A DNA stretch of 64,000 nucleotides from NCBI GenBank assembly GCA_018401055.1, contig JAGYLB010000126.1:124001-188000 (forward strand), written 5' to 3'. The notes beneath the pieces were generated by a model. That model worked only from the letters and a program-made list of their open reading frames with translations. It was not told the DNA's origin and did no database searches. Source of the DNA: Roseicyclus sp. Lineage in GTDB: Bacteria; Pseudomonadota; Alphaproteobacteria; Rhodobacterales; Rhodobacteraceae. Made by a program: the position numbers and the translations under genes. Below are positions 33,511-43,800 of this stretch, one piece after another (position 1 is the stretch's first letter; every line of letters begins with the position of its first letter).

Positions 33511-35384
33511 ATGGACAGGGACCACGCCAGCATAACCGATCCGCCCCGCCGCGCGCCGCGCCTACCCGGAACCGTCGTGGCCGCCGTTCTAGCCGTTCTG
33601 GCCGTGCTGGGCCTGCTTGCCTTTCCGCGCATCGAACGCGCCTACCAGATCGAGATCGGCGACCGCGACCGCGCCACGCTCGATCTGGCGACCCAGGTGC
33701 TGCGCGGCGCGATCGGCCGGACCGAGGCACTGCCGGGGCTGCTGGCCGAGCGTCCCATCCTTGCACAGCTTCTGGCCGATCCCGAGAACTCGGGCCTTGT
33801 GCCCTTCGTCAACGAGCAACTGCGCCAGACGGCGCTGTCACTGGGCGTGTCGGATGTCTACCTGATGGACCGCACCGGACTGACCATCGCCGCCTCGTCC
33901 TACCGGACCGAACGCTCCTTTGTCGGGCGGCGCTTTGACTACCGCCCATATTTCACGGATGCCATCGCCGGCGGGCGCGGGCGCTTCCACGCGCTGGGCA
34001 CGACCTCGAACGAGCGCGGCTATTTTTTTGCCGCTCCGGTTCTGGACGGCACCGAAATCGCAGGCGTCGTGGCGATCAAGATCACGCTCGACGCCTTCGA
34101 GGCGACATGGGCCGAAAGCGGGGCCACGATCATCGTGCAGGACATGTCGAACGTGATCTTCCTGTCGGATCGGGCTGATTGGCATTTCCGTACCATGGGC
34201 CCCGTCCCCGAGGTCGCGCTGGAGGCCATCGCGCAGACCCGGCAATACCCTCTCTCCGCGTTGCGCCCGCTGCCGGTGCGGCGCGTGCTGCTGCGCGGGT
34301 CGGAGTATGAACTGGTCACCATCGAGGGCGACGGCGGGTCGGAGACGATGGTAATGCAGACCGGCCTGATCGCGGCCTCGGGTTGGCGGGTATCGATCCT
34401 GTCGCCCGTGACCCCGGCCCGGGCGCAGGCCCTTGGCGTCTTGACCATCGCGGGGCTCGCGGCGCTGTTTCTCACGCTGATCGCCGCCACCATCTGGCAG
34501 CGCCGCATCCGTTTGGAGGAACGGCTGGTCCGGCAGCGCGGTGAACAGGCCCAGCTTGAGGCGCGGGTGCAGGACCGCACGCGCGATCTTGACGCCGCCA
34601 ACGCCCAGTTGCGTCAGGAAATCGAGGATCGTATTCGCGCCGAGGCGCAATTGCGCAAGACGCAGGCCGATCTGGTGCAGGCGGGCAAGCTGGCCGCGCT
34701 GGGCCAGATGTCGGCGGCGCTGAGCCATGAATTCAACCAGCCGCTCGCCGCCGTGAAAGCCTATGCCGAGAATGCCGCGACATTCCTCGACCGGGACAGG
34801 GTCGACGAGGCGCGCGAGAACATCGGCCTGATCTCCTCCATGGCCGACCGGATGGCCACGATCTCAAAGCATCTGCGCAATTTTGCCCGCCGCCCGCAAG
34901 ACAAGACCGGCCCGGTGCCGATGCGCGCGGTCGTCAGCGACGCCATGGACCTGATGCGGCCACGCCTGCAGGCGGCAAGCGGGCAGATCGCCTATACGCC
35001 GCCCGCGACCGAGGTCTGGGTGACCGGCGGGCGGTGCGGCTGCAGCAGGTGATCGTGAATCTGATCGGCAACGCGCTTGACGCGATGGAGGACGACCCCG
35101 CGCCCGTTGTGGCACTGACTCTCAAGGTGACCGGCACGCGCTGCCTGTTCGAGGTGGCCGATACCGGCACGGGTCTTGCCGACGACGCGCTGGCCCAAGC
35201 TTTTGATCCCTTTTTCACCACCAAGCCGCCGGGTCAGGGGTTGGGGCTTGGCCTGTCGATCTCCTACAATATCGTGCGCGATTTCAATGGGCGGCTGACA
35301 GCGGCGAACCGCGCGGGCGGTGGCGCGGTCTTCACGGTGGAACTTGACCTGACCCAGCCGCCGTCCGACATGGCCGCCGAATGA
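33511..35384 (+). CDS. dctB: DctB-like sensor histidine kinase (frameshifted)
   Basis: A membrane sensor kinase of about 624 residues. It has an N-terminal membrane helix (VVAAVLAVLAVLGLLAF), a periplasmic double-PAS/Cache sensor region (residues 50-300, SSYRTERSFVGRRFDYRPYF; GYFFAAPVLDG), a second membrane helix and a coiled coil (RVQDRTRDLDAANAQLRQEIEDR). The kinase core has phospho-His in SALSHEFNQPLAAVKAYAENA, N-box VNLIGNALDAM and G-box GQGLGLGLSIS. This is the DctB layout for C4-dicarboxylate sensing, but the ligand could differ. A break lies near 35030. It overlaps dctD by ATGA. Confidence 0.88.
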
Positions 35385-36729
35385 CCCGGACAGCCCCCGC
35401 CCCCATTCTTTTCGTCGATGACGAGGCCCCGCTGCGTCACGCGGCCGGTCAGGCCCTGATGCTGGCCGATCTCGACGCCATCCTGTGCGACAGCGCCGCC
35501 GCGGCACTGGCCCATGTCACCCCCGATTTTCCGGGTGTCCTCGTCACCGACATCCGGATGCCCGGCATGGATGGTCTGGCGCTGATGACCGAGGTTCTGA
35601 CCATCGACGCCGAACTGCCCGTGATCCTTGTGACGGGCCATGGCGATGTCGATCTGGCCGTCGCCTCGATGAAGGGCGGGGCCTATGATTTCCTTGAAAA
35701 ACCCTATGCCCCCGCGCGGCTGGTTGAGGCGGTGGGCCGCGCGCTGGAAAAGCGCCGTCTGACACTGGAAAACCGCCGCCTGCGCGCAGGCGGTATCGCG
35801 GCGCAAGACTCCGGTCGCGGACCGTCTGCTGGGACGGTCCGGAGGCCATAGTGCGGCTCCGCGCGCAGGTGCGCGCCGTGGCCGACACCGACGCCGATGT
35901 GCTGATCGAAGGCGAGACCGGCACCGGCAAGGAAGTCACCGCGCGCGCCCTGCACGCCGCCAGCGCGCGATCCGGAGCGTCCCTTCATCGCGGTCAACTG
36001 CGCCGCCCTGCCCGCCGAGATGATCGAGAGCGAGCTGTTCGGCCACGAGGCCGGCGCCTTTGCCGGGGCGACCCGCGCGCGCTACGGCCGGTTCGAACAT
36101 GCCCGTGGCGGCACCTTGTTCCTTGACGAAATCGACAGCCTGCCGCTCGCGCTTCAGGGCAAGCTGCTGCATGTGGTCGAACAACGCAGTGTGACGCGGC
36201 TGGGGTCGAACGACGCGATCGTGCTCGATCTCAGGATCGTCGCGGCCTCCAAGCGCGACCTGTCCGCGGCCGCCCGCGCGGGCGCGTTTCGGCCCGATCT
36301 GCTCTACCGGCTCAACGTCGTCACACTGCGCCTGCCGCCCCTGTCCGAGCGGCGCGAGGATATCCCCGATCTTTTCCTGTCGCTCCTGTCGGGGGCCGCC
36401 GCGCGGAGCCGTCCAGTGCCCTCAGTGCCCGGTGCGGTGCTTTCGGCCTTGGCCACCCGTGACTGGCCCGGCAATGTGCGCGAGCTGCGCAACGCCGCCG
36501 AACGGCTGGCGCTGGGGCTGGATGCGGCCCTTTGGGCGGGCGCGACGGAACCGGGGGGCACTCTGGCCGATCGGATGGCCGCCCATGAAAAGCGCTGATC
36601 GCCGCCAGCCTCGCGGCCCATGGCGGCAGCCTGAAAGCGACCTACGAGGCGCTGGGGCTGAGCCGTAAGGCGCTTTACGAAAAGATGCAGCGCCACGCGC
36701 TCAGCCGGGAAAACTTCCGCGAGGATTGA
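35381..36729 (+). CDS. dctD: DctD-like response regulator, AAA+ type (three frameshifts)
   Basis: The reconstructed protein is about 448 residues. The receiver domain ([28 protein letters not shown]) is followed by an AAA+ domain with Walker A GETGTGKE, Walker [13 protein letters not shown], and a C-terminal Fis-type helix-turn-helix ([22 protein letters not shown]). The sigma-54 contact loop reads GAFAGA instead of GAFTGA. Breaks lie near 35815, 35975 and 36597. It follows dctB in one operon and precedes the TRAP genes, which it probably controls. Confidence 0.88.
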
Positions 36730-36747
36730 CCGTTTCGGCGCGGAATG

Positions 36748-36762
36748 TGTCACGGGGTGACA
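36748..36762. promoter_or_regulatory. Inverted repeat upstream of TRAP operon, site 1
   Basis: TGTCAC-GGG-GTGACA is a perfect 6-bp inverted repeat with a 3-base centre, 19 bases after the dctD stop. It is a candidate binding site for the DctD-like regulator or a short hairpin. Confidence 0.4.
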
Positions 36763-36832
36763 TGGCGGACCCGTTTTGGGTAGAAAGCGACCCATGGCGT
36801 CCGGAAATCCTTCGACGCGGCTGCAACCCGGA

Positions 36833-36849
36833 CATGCAAGGCTTGCATG
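36833..36849. promoter_or_regulatory. 17-bp palindrome upstream of TRAP operon, site 2
   Basis: CATGCAAGGCTTGCATG is a perfect 8-bp inverted repeat around one base, 85 bases before the TRAP binding-protein start. It is the strongest operator candidate in this gap. No sigma-54 -24/-12 element is evident nearby. Confidence 0.5.
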
Positions 36850-36933
36850 GCCCGGCGGGACGCTCCACACCCCGCCCCCAAGCGGCCCGGGGGGAGCCGG
36901 GCGCTTTATCCGTTCAACAGGGAGAGACACGTG

Positions 36934-37924
36934 ATGACCTTTACCCGTATCGCCGCACTTGCGGCCACCACCGCGCTGACCGCGACCGCCGTCTTCGCAC
37001 AAGAAGACCGCACCGGCTGGCCTGAAAGCTTCACCGTCGGCACCAGCCTCGCAGGGCGGCACCTTCTTCGTCTACGGCGCAGGCTGGGCGAACCTTGTGG
37101 CCGACGAGCTTGGCCTGTCGGGCGGCGCCGAAGTTACCGGTGGTCCGATGCAGAACATGGCGCTGGTCCACACCGGCGAAGCGGCCTTCGGCCTGACCAC
37201 GATGGGCCCGGCCGCCGAATCCTATGCTGGCACCAACCCCGTCGCGCCCGGCCTGCAGATGACCAACGCCTGCGCGATGTTCCCGATGTACCAGACGCCC
37301 TTCTCGATCACGGTCCTGTCGTCGACCGGCATCGAGGATATCGCCGATATCCCCGCCGGTGCCCGCATCGGCTTTGGCCCGGCTGGCTCGACTTCGGACA
37401 CCTATTTCCCGCTGATGCTCGAAGCGCTCGGCGTGGAATTCGAGCGTCGCAACGGCGGCTGGGATGACCTCGGCGGCCAGCTTCAGGACGGTCTTCTCGA
37501 CGTGATCGCCTTCGCCGCAGGCGTGCCGGTTCCGGCCGTGTCGCAGCTTGAGGTTCAGACCGACGTGAACATCATCGAGTTCACCGCCGAGCAGCAGGCC
37601 ACCATCCTCGATCAGTTCCCGGTCTCTGCCTTCGATATCTCGGCCGACACCTATACCACCCTGACCGAGCCTGCGGCCTCGGTGGCGATGTGGAACTTCG
37701 CCATCGCCAACTGCGACCTGCCCGAAAGCTTCGTCTACGCGGTCACCGACGTGATCATGTCCGACAACGAGCGCATGGTCGGCATCCACCGGCCGCCGCC
37801 GAGACCCTGCCCGAGCATTGGGACAAGAACACCGCCCTGATGTGGCACCCCGGTGCGGCTCGCTGGTTCACCGAAAACGCCGTGCGCGACCATCGATCCC
37901 GCCACCATCCACGGCGCCAACTGA
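36934..37924 (+). CDS. TAXI-family TRAP transporter solute-binding protein (three frameshifts)
   Basis: This is a periplasmic binding protein of about 330 residues. The signal peptide is MTFTRIAALAATTALTATAVFA, and the mature part begins GTSLAGGTFFVYGAGWANLVA, typical of TAXI proteins. Further family segments are MQNMALVHTGEAAFGLTTMGPAAESYAG, GARIGFGPAGSTSD and EHWDKNTALMWHPGAARWF. It would capture an organic anion and pass it to the membrane component. Breaks lie near 37052, 37790 and 37885. TAXI proteins in other bacteria bind glutamate or other carboxylates; the substrate here is not known. Confidence 0.9.
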
Positions 37925-37929
37925 TCAAA

Positions 37930-37994
37930 GGCGGGGCTGACCTGCCCCGCCCATGATCCGAAAAGGGGCCGCGCCGCCAGGCAAGGCGCGGCCC
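37930..37994 (+). terminator. Two hairpins between binding protein and permease genes
   Basis: Hairpin 1 has stem GGCGGGG/CCCCGCC (37930-37951). Hairpin 2 has stem GGGCCGCGCC/GGCGCGGCCC (37966-37994). Neither has a T-run, so they probably stabilise or attenuate the message. That fits a higher level of binding protein than permease. Confidence 0.5.
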
Positions 37995-38038
37995 GCACGA
38001 CGGACAGGCCAAAGGCCGTCCGCGGGAGACCCAGCATC

Positions 38039-40595
38039 ATGACAGACCAGACCAGCCAGACCGATCAGGTCCTCGCCGAAGGCGTCGACGAAGAGCCGAT
38101 CGAGGGCAACCGCCGCCTCTTTGTCGGGCGCGCCTATACCATTCTTGCGGCGCTGGCCTTTGCCTATGCGGCCTTTCACATGGCGGCGCTGAACGGTCTG
38201 TCGATCAGCGGGCTGATCGCAACGCCATGGTCGGTGCAGGCCACCATGGCCGAAAACGCAGCCCAAGAAGGGTTCGAGGATCTCCGCGCGGCACTCGGCC
38301 CCGAGGGCGAGGCCTTCACCGGCAACAGCATGCGCCGCCTCATGGCGCTGGCCGAAGAGGTCGCCCAGACCGCCGACAACGCCGACGAAATCCGAGGTCT
38401 TGCCGCCGAGATCACCATTGCCCAGTCCCAGGCCGCCGAACTGCGCAGCACCGCGCGCGACATCAAGGCGACCTGGGCCGACCGCCTGCCGTTCCTACCC
38501 ACCCTGCCGATGGAACCGTGGAATTTCCGCATGATCCACATCGCGGGTGCGCTGGTCTTGGGCTTCTTGCTTTTCTCGGCCTACAGCTTTCCCGCCACGG
38601 CCCCGCCCGGCCCAATCCGCGAAACGCGCACCGTCACCTATATCGCCGCAGCGCTCGCCCTTCCCGCGCTGGTGGCCGCCGTGACCACGCTGGGCTTCAT
38701 CCAGTTCATCGGCTCGGACCAGACCATCGAGATGGGCGGCCGCGTCCTTTGGATGTCGATGCCCGAGATCCCCGAGAATTTCGCCGCCTATGACTGGGTC
38801 TACGACCGTGAGATCTGGTGGTTCGGTCTGCCCCTTTTGCTCGCCACCTTCGGCGCGATCGTGACCGGATGGTACGAGCGGCGCGACCGCGCGGCCTTCA
38901 CCGCCTCCGACATCGTGCTGGGGCTCTGCGCCCTCATCGTCGCCCTCTACCTGATCCCGGTCTACGGCACCGCCGCGCGCAATGCCGTCGGCACCCCCCA
39001 AGTTCCAATCGGTGTGGCCTTCGCCGCCACGGCGGGGACCGCGCTGATCCTCGAACTCACGCGCCGCGTCGCGGGCATGGCGCTGGTGGTGATCGCTGGG
39101 GTCTTTCTCGTCTACACATTCACCGCGCATCTCCTGCCATCGATCCTGCGAGTGGAAACCCCCTACAGCTGGCAGCGGTTCTTCGGCACGGTCTATTCCG
39201 ATGTCGGTATCCTTGGCACGACCACCTCGGTCTCCTCGACCTACATCATCTTGTTCATTATCTTCGCGGCGTTCCTGCAGGCCTCCAAGGTGGGCGATTA
39301 CTTCGTGAACTTCGCCTTTGCGCTGGCCGGCCGGTCGCGCGGCGGTCCCGCCAAGGTCGCCATCTTCGCCTCCGGCCTGATGGGGATGATCAACGGCACC
39401 TCCGCAGGCAATGTGGTCGCCACCGGCTCGCTGACCATCCCGCTGATGAAAAAGGTGGGCTACCAGAAAAAGACCGCCGGTGCGATCGAGGCCGCGGCCT
39501 CGACCGGCGGGCAGATCATGCCGCCGATCATGGGCGCGGGCGCCTTCATCATGGCCGAGGTGACGGGCATCCCCTACACCGAGATCGCGGCCGCCGCGAT
39601 CATTCCCGCGATCCTTTACTTCGCCTCGATCTACTTCATGGTCGATATGGAGGCCGCCAAACTGGGCATGCGCGGCATGCGCGAGGACGAGTTGCCCAAG
39701 CTGCGCAAACTGGCGCGGCAGGTGTTTCTCTTCATCCCGATCATCATCTTAATCGTGGCGCTTTTCATGGGCTACTCGGTGATCCGGGCAGGTACGCTTG
39801 CGACCGTCGCGGCCGCTGTGGTCAGCTGGCTCACACCCTACCGGATGGGCATCCGCTCGATCATCAAGGCCTTCGAGCTTGCGGGCATCATGTCGATCCA
39901 GATCATCGCGGTCTGTGCGGCGGCAGGCATCATCGTGGGCGTCATCTCGCTCACAGGGGTCGGCGCGCGTTTCTCCAACCTGCTCTTGGACCTCGCGGGC
40001 GTCAGCCAGTTGCTCGCGCTCTTCTTCGCCATGTGCATCGCCATCTTGCTGGGAATGGGCATGCCCACGACGGCGGCTCTATGCGGTGGCCGCCGCTGTC
40101 GTCGCGCCCGGCCTCGTGAACCTCGGCATCCCGCTCTTGACGGCGCATTTCTTCGTCTTCTACTTCGCCGTCGTCTCGGCCATCACGCCCCCCGTGGCGC
40201 TGGCCAGCTACGCCGCGGCGGGCATCTCGGGCGCCAACCCGATGGAGACCTCGGTCGCTTCGTTCCGGATCGGCATCGCGGCCTTCATCGTGCCCTTCAT
40301 GTTCTTCTACAATGGCGCGCTCTTGATGGACGGCACGTGGTTCGAGGTGATCCGGGCCGGCATCACCGCCACCTTCGGCGTCTTCCTCCTGTCGGCGGGG
40401 GTGCAGGGCTGGTTCATGGGCGGACGCTCTGCGTGGTTCTTGCGCATCGGCCTGGTCTTCGCGGCGCTCTTCATGATCGAGGGTGGTCTGGTCACCGATC
40501 TGGTCGGCCTGGGGCTCGCGGGCGGCATCTACCTGATCCAGCGCCTGTTCAACCCCAGCGCCAACGCCAGCATCCCGGTGCGCGGCGCAGATTGA
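38039..40595 (+). CDS. TRAP transporter fused permease (DctQM-type, TAXI system; frameshifted)
   Basis: A large membrane protein of about 850 residues. The N-terminal part corresponds to the small (Q) subunit. The C-terminal ~500 residues are the large (M) subunit with signatures GLMGMINGTSAGNVVATGSLTIPLMKK, EAAASTGGQIMPPIMGAGAF and GMGMPTTAAL. An unusual ~85-residue soluble helical segment lies between the first and second membrane helices (NSMRRLMALAEEVAQTADN...). One break lies near 40080. It uses a sodium gradient with the TAXI binding protein, as known for the family. Confidence 0.92.
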
Positions 40596-40603
40596 CCACG
40601 ATC

Positions 40604-40629
40604 GGGGAGGGGCAAACGCGCCCCTCCCC
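40604..40629 (+). terminator. Terminator after TRAP permease
   Basis: A perfect 10-bp stem GGGGAGGGGC/GCCCCTCCCC with a 6-base loop lies 9 bases after the stop. Only a pyrimidine-rich tail (CTCACCTTTCTCC) follows. Confidence 0.6.
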
Positions 40630-40634
40630 CTCAC

Positions 40635-40650
40635 CTTTCTCCAAATATGC
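40635..40650. repeat. Dispersed 3'-end motif, copy 2
   Basis: CTTTCTCCAAATATGC matches the motif after gluQ (4252-4267) at 14 of 16 bases and again lies directly after a gene end and hairpin. Confidence 0.4.
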
Positions 40651-40686
40651 ACGGCGCTACGCTGGCCAAGTGGTGCGCCGCCTGCG

Positions 40687-41866
40687 ATGACAGCGCCCAT
40701 GTACCGGCTTTCCCAATCCCCCACCGATCCCGATTTCGTGCAAAACCCTGACCGTTCTGCTGAAAGCGCCCGGGCCGCCGGGCCGCTTGTGTGGTGGGAG
40801 GATTACGCCATGCCGATGGCCACCACCCATCAGGCTCGTCAACGCCTGTGCTGCGCGACCGCCGCTTCGGGCGGGAACCTATCACGCAGCCCGACATCCC
40901 CGACCATGTCGCCGGTTTCTACGCGGTCGAGGCCCATTCGATGCTGGAGCTGGAACCGCCGCGCCACACCCGCCTGCGCGGCCTTGTGCTGCGCGCCTTC
41001 ACCACGCGCCGCATCCAGGCGATGGCCCCCGAGATCGAAACCCTCGCGCGCGACCTTGCCGCGAAACTGCCCGATGGCACGTTCGATCTGCTCGACAAGT
41101 TTTGCCGCCCGATCCCGGTGATCGTCATCGCCCGCCTTCTGGGCGTGCCCGAGGCGATGGCGCCGGACCTGCTGCGTTGGTCGAATGCCATGGTGCAGAT
41201 GTATCAAGCCCGCCGGACCCGCGACGAGGAACTGGAGGCAAACGCCGCCACCAGGGACTTCGCCTCCTTCCTGCGCGGCTATGTCGAACGTCGCCGCAGT
41301 GACCCGCAAGACGATCTCATCACCGCCCTGATCGCGGCTGAGGAGGCGGGTGAGAAGCTCAGCACCGACGAGCTGATCACCACCTGCATCTTGCTGCTCA
41401 ACGCCGGCCATGAGGCAACGGTGCATACGCTTGGCAACGGGGTCAAAGCTTGCCTCGAGACCGGCGCGCGCCCCGGCGCGGATGCCGGCCCACTGGTCGA
41501 GGAAATCTTGCGCCACGACCCACCGCTGCACCTGTTCACGCGGACCGCCTACGAGGATGTCACGCTCTATGGCCATGACTTCCGGCGCGGCGATCAGGTG
41601 GGGTTGCTGCTGGCCTCGGCCGGGCGCGACGCGACCGTCTATTCTGACGCCGAGACGTTTCGCTCCGACCGCAAAGACGGCCCCGCGAACCTTGCCTTCG
41701 GGGCGGGTCTGCATTTCTGCGTCGGGCGGCCCTTGCGCGACTGGAGTTGCAGATCGCGCTGTCGGTGCTGTTCGACATGCACCCGGGCCTGCGCCTTGCC
41801 GCGCAGCCCGTCTACGCCAACATCTACCATTTCCACGGGCTCGAGCGTCTCATGGCAACGCGCTGA
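40687..41866 (+). CDS. Cytochrome P450 (frameshifted)
   Basis: A soluble P450 monooxygenase of about 393 residues. It shows the I-helix LLNAGHEATV, the K-helix ExxR in EEILRHDPPLHLFTR, and the heme loop FGAGLHFCVGRPLAR with the thiolate Cys. Early segments FGREPITQPDIPDHVAGFYAVEAHSMLELEPPRHTRLR are typical of bacterial CYPs. Breaks lie near 40845 and 41738. Two indels that cancel appear near 40755-40780, where the usual NPxPFYxRxR is scrambled. Redox partners and substrate are not visible nearby. Confidence 0.88.
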
Positions 41867-41932
41867 AGGCTGGACAGGTCCACGGGCGCGCAATACCGTC
41901 TGCATGGGATCGCTGCAGGGAGGAACGCGCGG

Positions 41933-42391
41933 ATGCGCCTGACACTTGCCATCGTGATCGCCGCCATGACCCTTTCGGGCTGCGTCACCGGATCGACCTA
42001 TTTCGCCGAAGGCGTGGATCTTGCCACCCGCGACGCCGATATCGCCGCCTGCGACCGGCAGGCGCTGGCCGATTTCCCGGTCCGCAATCAAACCCGCTAC
42101 ACGCCGCGTATCTATGTGCCGCCCCGGCAGATCTGCGACAGCGCTGGGGCCTGTGTCACGCAACCGGGGTATTTCGAGGGGGGCAATCCCTATACCGTCG
42201 ATGTGAATGCCTCGTTCCGGCGCACAGCCGCGCAGGGCTGCATGGGTGCGCGCGGCTACGCCCGCATCGGCCTGCCCCGCTGCGAGGAAGGCACGCAAAT
42301 CCGGCTCTCAACGGTTATGCCGCAGTTGACGGGCGGCACCTGTCTCTACAGTCCCGGACCGGGGCCCGCGCTGATCGTCAACCCGATCTGA
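41933..42391 (+). CDS. Lipoprotein of unknown function
   Basis: The 152-residue protein has a lipoprotein signal with lipobox LSGC at residues 14-17 (MRLTLAIVIAAMTLSGC), so it is lipidated at Cys17. The mature part has several further cysteines (AACDRQ, RQICDSAGACVTQPGYF, AAQGCMGARGY, LPRCEEG, GGTCLYS) that may form disulfides. I recognise no named family. It is convergent with ntrX. Confidence 0.75.
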   Translation: MRLTLAIVIAAMTLSGCVTGSTYFAEGVDLATRDADIAACDRQALADFPVRNQTRYTPRIYVPPRQICDSAGACVTQPGYFEGGNPYTVDVNASFRRTAAQGCMGARGYARIGLPRCEEGTQIRLSTVMPQLTGGTCLYSPGPGPALIVNPI

Positions 42392-42397
42392 ACGGGG

Positions 42398-43800
42398 CTA
42401 GTCGTCGTCTTCCATCTGCGCCACGCGCGCGCCCGACTTGCTGGTCGTGACCACGCCCAGCGACTTGAGCTTGCGGTGCAGCGCCGAGCGTTCCATGCCG
42501 ACGAAACTGGCCGTGCGGCTGATGTTGCCGCCGAAACGGTTGATCTGCGCCATCAGATACTGACGTTCGAACAGCTCGCGCGCCTCGCGCAGCGGCAGCG
42601 TGGTCAAGGTGGGCGACAGCGCACCGCCTTCATCCTCGCCGAGGGCCTCGGCCTGACCCGGCAGGTCGCGCGCCTCGATCGGGCCGGTTCCGTCGCCCAA
42701 GATCAGCACGCGCTCGATCACGTTCCTGAGTTGGCGCACATTGCCGGGCCAGCGCATGGTCTGCAAGATCGCCAGCGCATCCTCGCCCAAGGGCCGCAAC
42801 GGCAGGCCCTGATCTCGGTTGAACTCGGCGATGAAATGGCGTGCCAGTTCGGGGATGTCGTCGCGCCGGTCCTCAAGGCTCGGCACCTCGATCGGCACGA
42901 CGTTCAGCCGGTGATACAGTTCCTCGCGGAACCGCCCTTCGGCGATCAGGGCCGACAGGTCGCGCGAGGTCGAGGAGATGACACGGTAGGTCGACCCGCA
43001 CCCTTGGCCGTGCCGCCGACGCGGGTAAAAGACTGGTCGACCAGCACGCGCAAGATCTTGGACTGGGTGCCCGGCGGCATGTCGGCCACCTCGTCGAAAT
43101 AGATCACGCCGCCATGGGCCTGTTCCAGCAGGCCCTGTTCGACGCCACGCTCGGGGCTTTCGCGGCCGAACAGCACCTCTTCCATGTGGTCGGGCTGGAC
43201 GGCGGCGGAACTGACCGTGACAAAGGGGGCGCTGGCGCGGTTGGAATGGGCATGGATGTAGCGCGCGGCAACCTCCTTGCCCGATCCCGCCCCGCCGGTC
43301 AGCATCACCCGGCCGTTCGATTTCGTCACCTTGTCGAGCTGCCCCTTGAGCGTGCGGAAGGCGATGCCAGCGCCGACCATCTCGGCCCCCTTCACATCCT
43401 GCCGCCTGAGGCTCGCGTTCTCACGCCGCAGGCGCGAGGTTTCCATCGCGCGGCGGATCACGACCAGAAGCTGGTCGATGTTGAAGGGCTTTTCGATGAA
43501 GTCATAAGCGCCCTGCTTGATCGCGGCGACCGCGATCTCGATGTTGCCATGGCCCGAGATGATGACGACCGGCACATCGGGGTTGTCGCGTTTGACATGG
43601 CCCAGGATGTCGATCCCGTCCATCGAGCTGTCCTTGAGCCAGATATCGAGGATCATCAGCCCCGGCTGGGCCTTGTTCAATTCGGCCATGCACTCGTCCG
43701 AGGTGCCCGCCATGCGGGTCGAATACCCCTCGTCTTGCAAGATGTCGCAGATCAATTCGCGGATATCGCGCTCGTCATCCACGACCAGAATGTCGCTCAT
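42398..43800 (-). CDS. ntrX: Nitrogen regulation response regulator NtrX (frameshifted)
   Basis: NtrX is the partner of NtrY. The reconstructed protein is about 467 residues: a receiver domain (ILVVDDERDIRELICDILQ; LMILDIWLKDSSMDGID), an AAA+ domain with GGAGSGKE (Walker A) and GGVIYFDEVADM (Walker B), and a C-terminal helix-turn-helix (NISRTASFVGMERSALHRKLKSLG). The GAFTGA loop is absent: FGRESPERGVEQGLLEQAHGG runs across that region, as in other alphaproteobacterial NtrX. A break lies near 43000. It overlaps ntrY by ATGA. Confidence 0.93.

Noticed and set aside
36730..36933. Possible sigma-54 promoter before the TAXI gene
   Set aside because: Several TGGC sequences occur, but none has a TTGC-type element at the right spacing.
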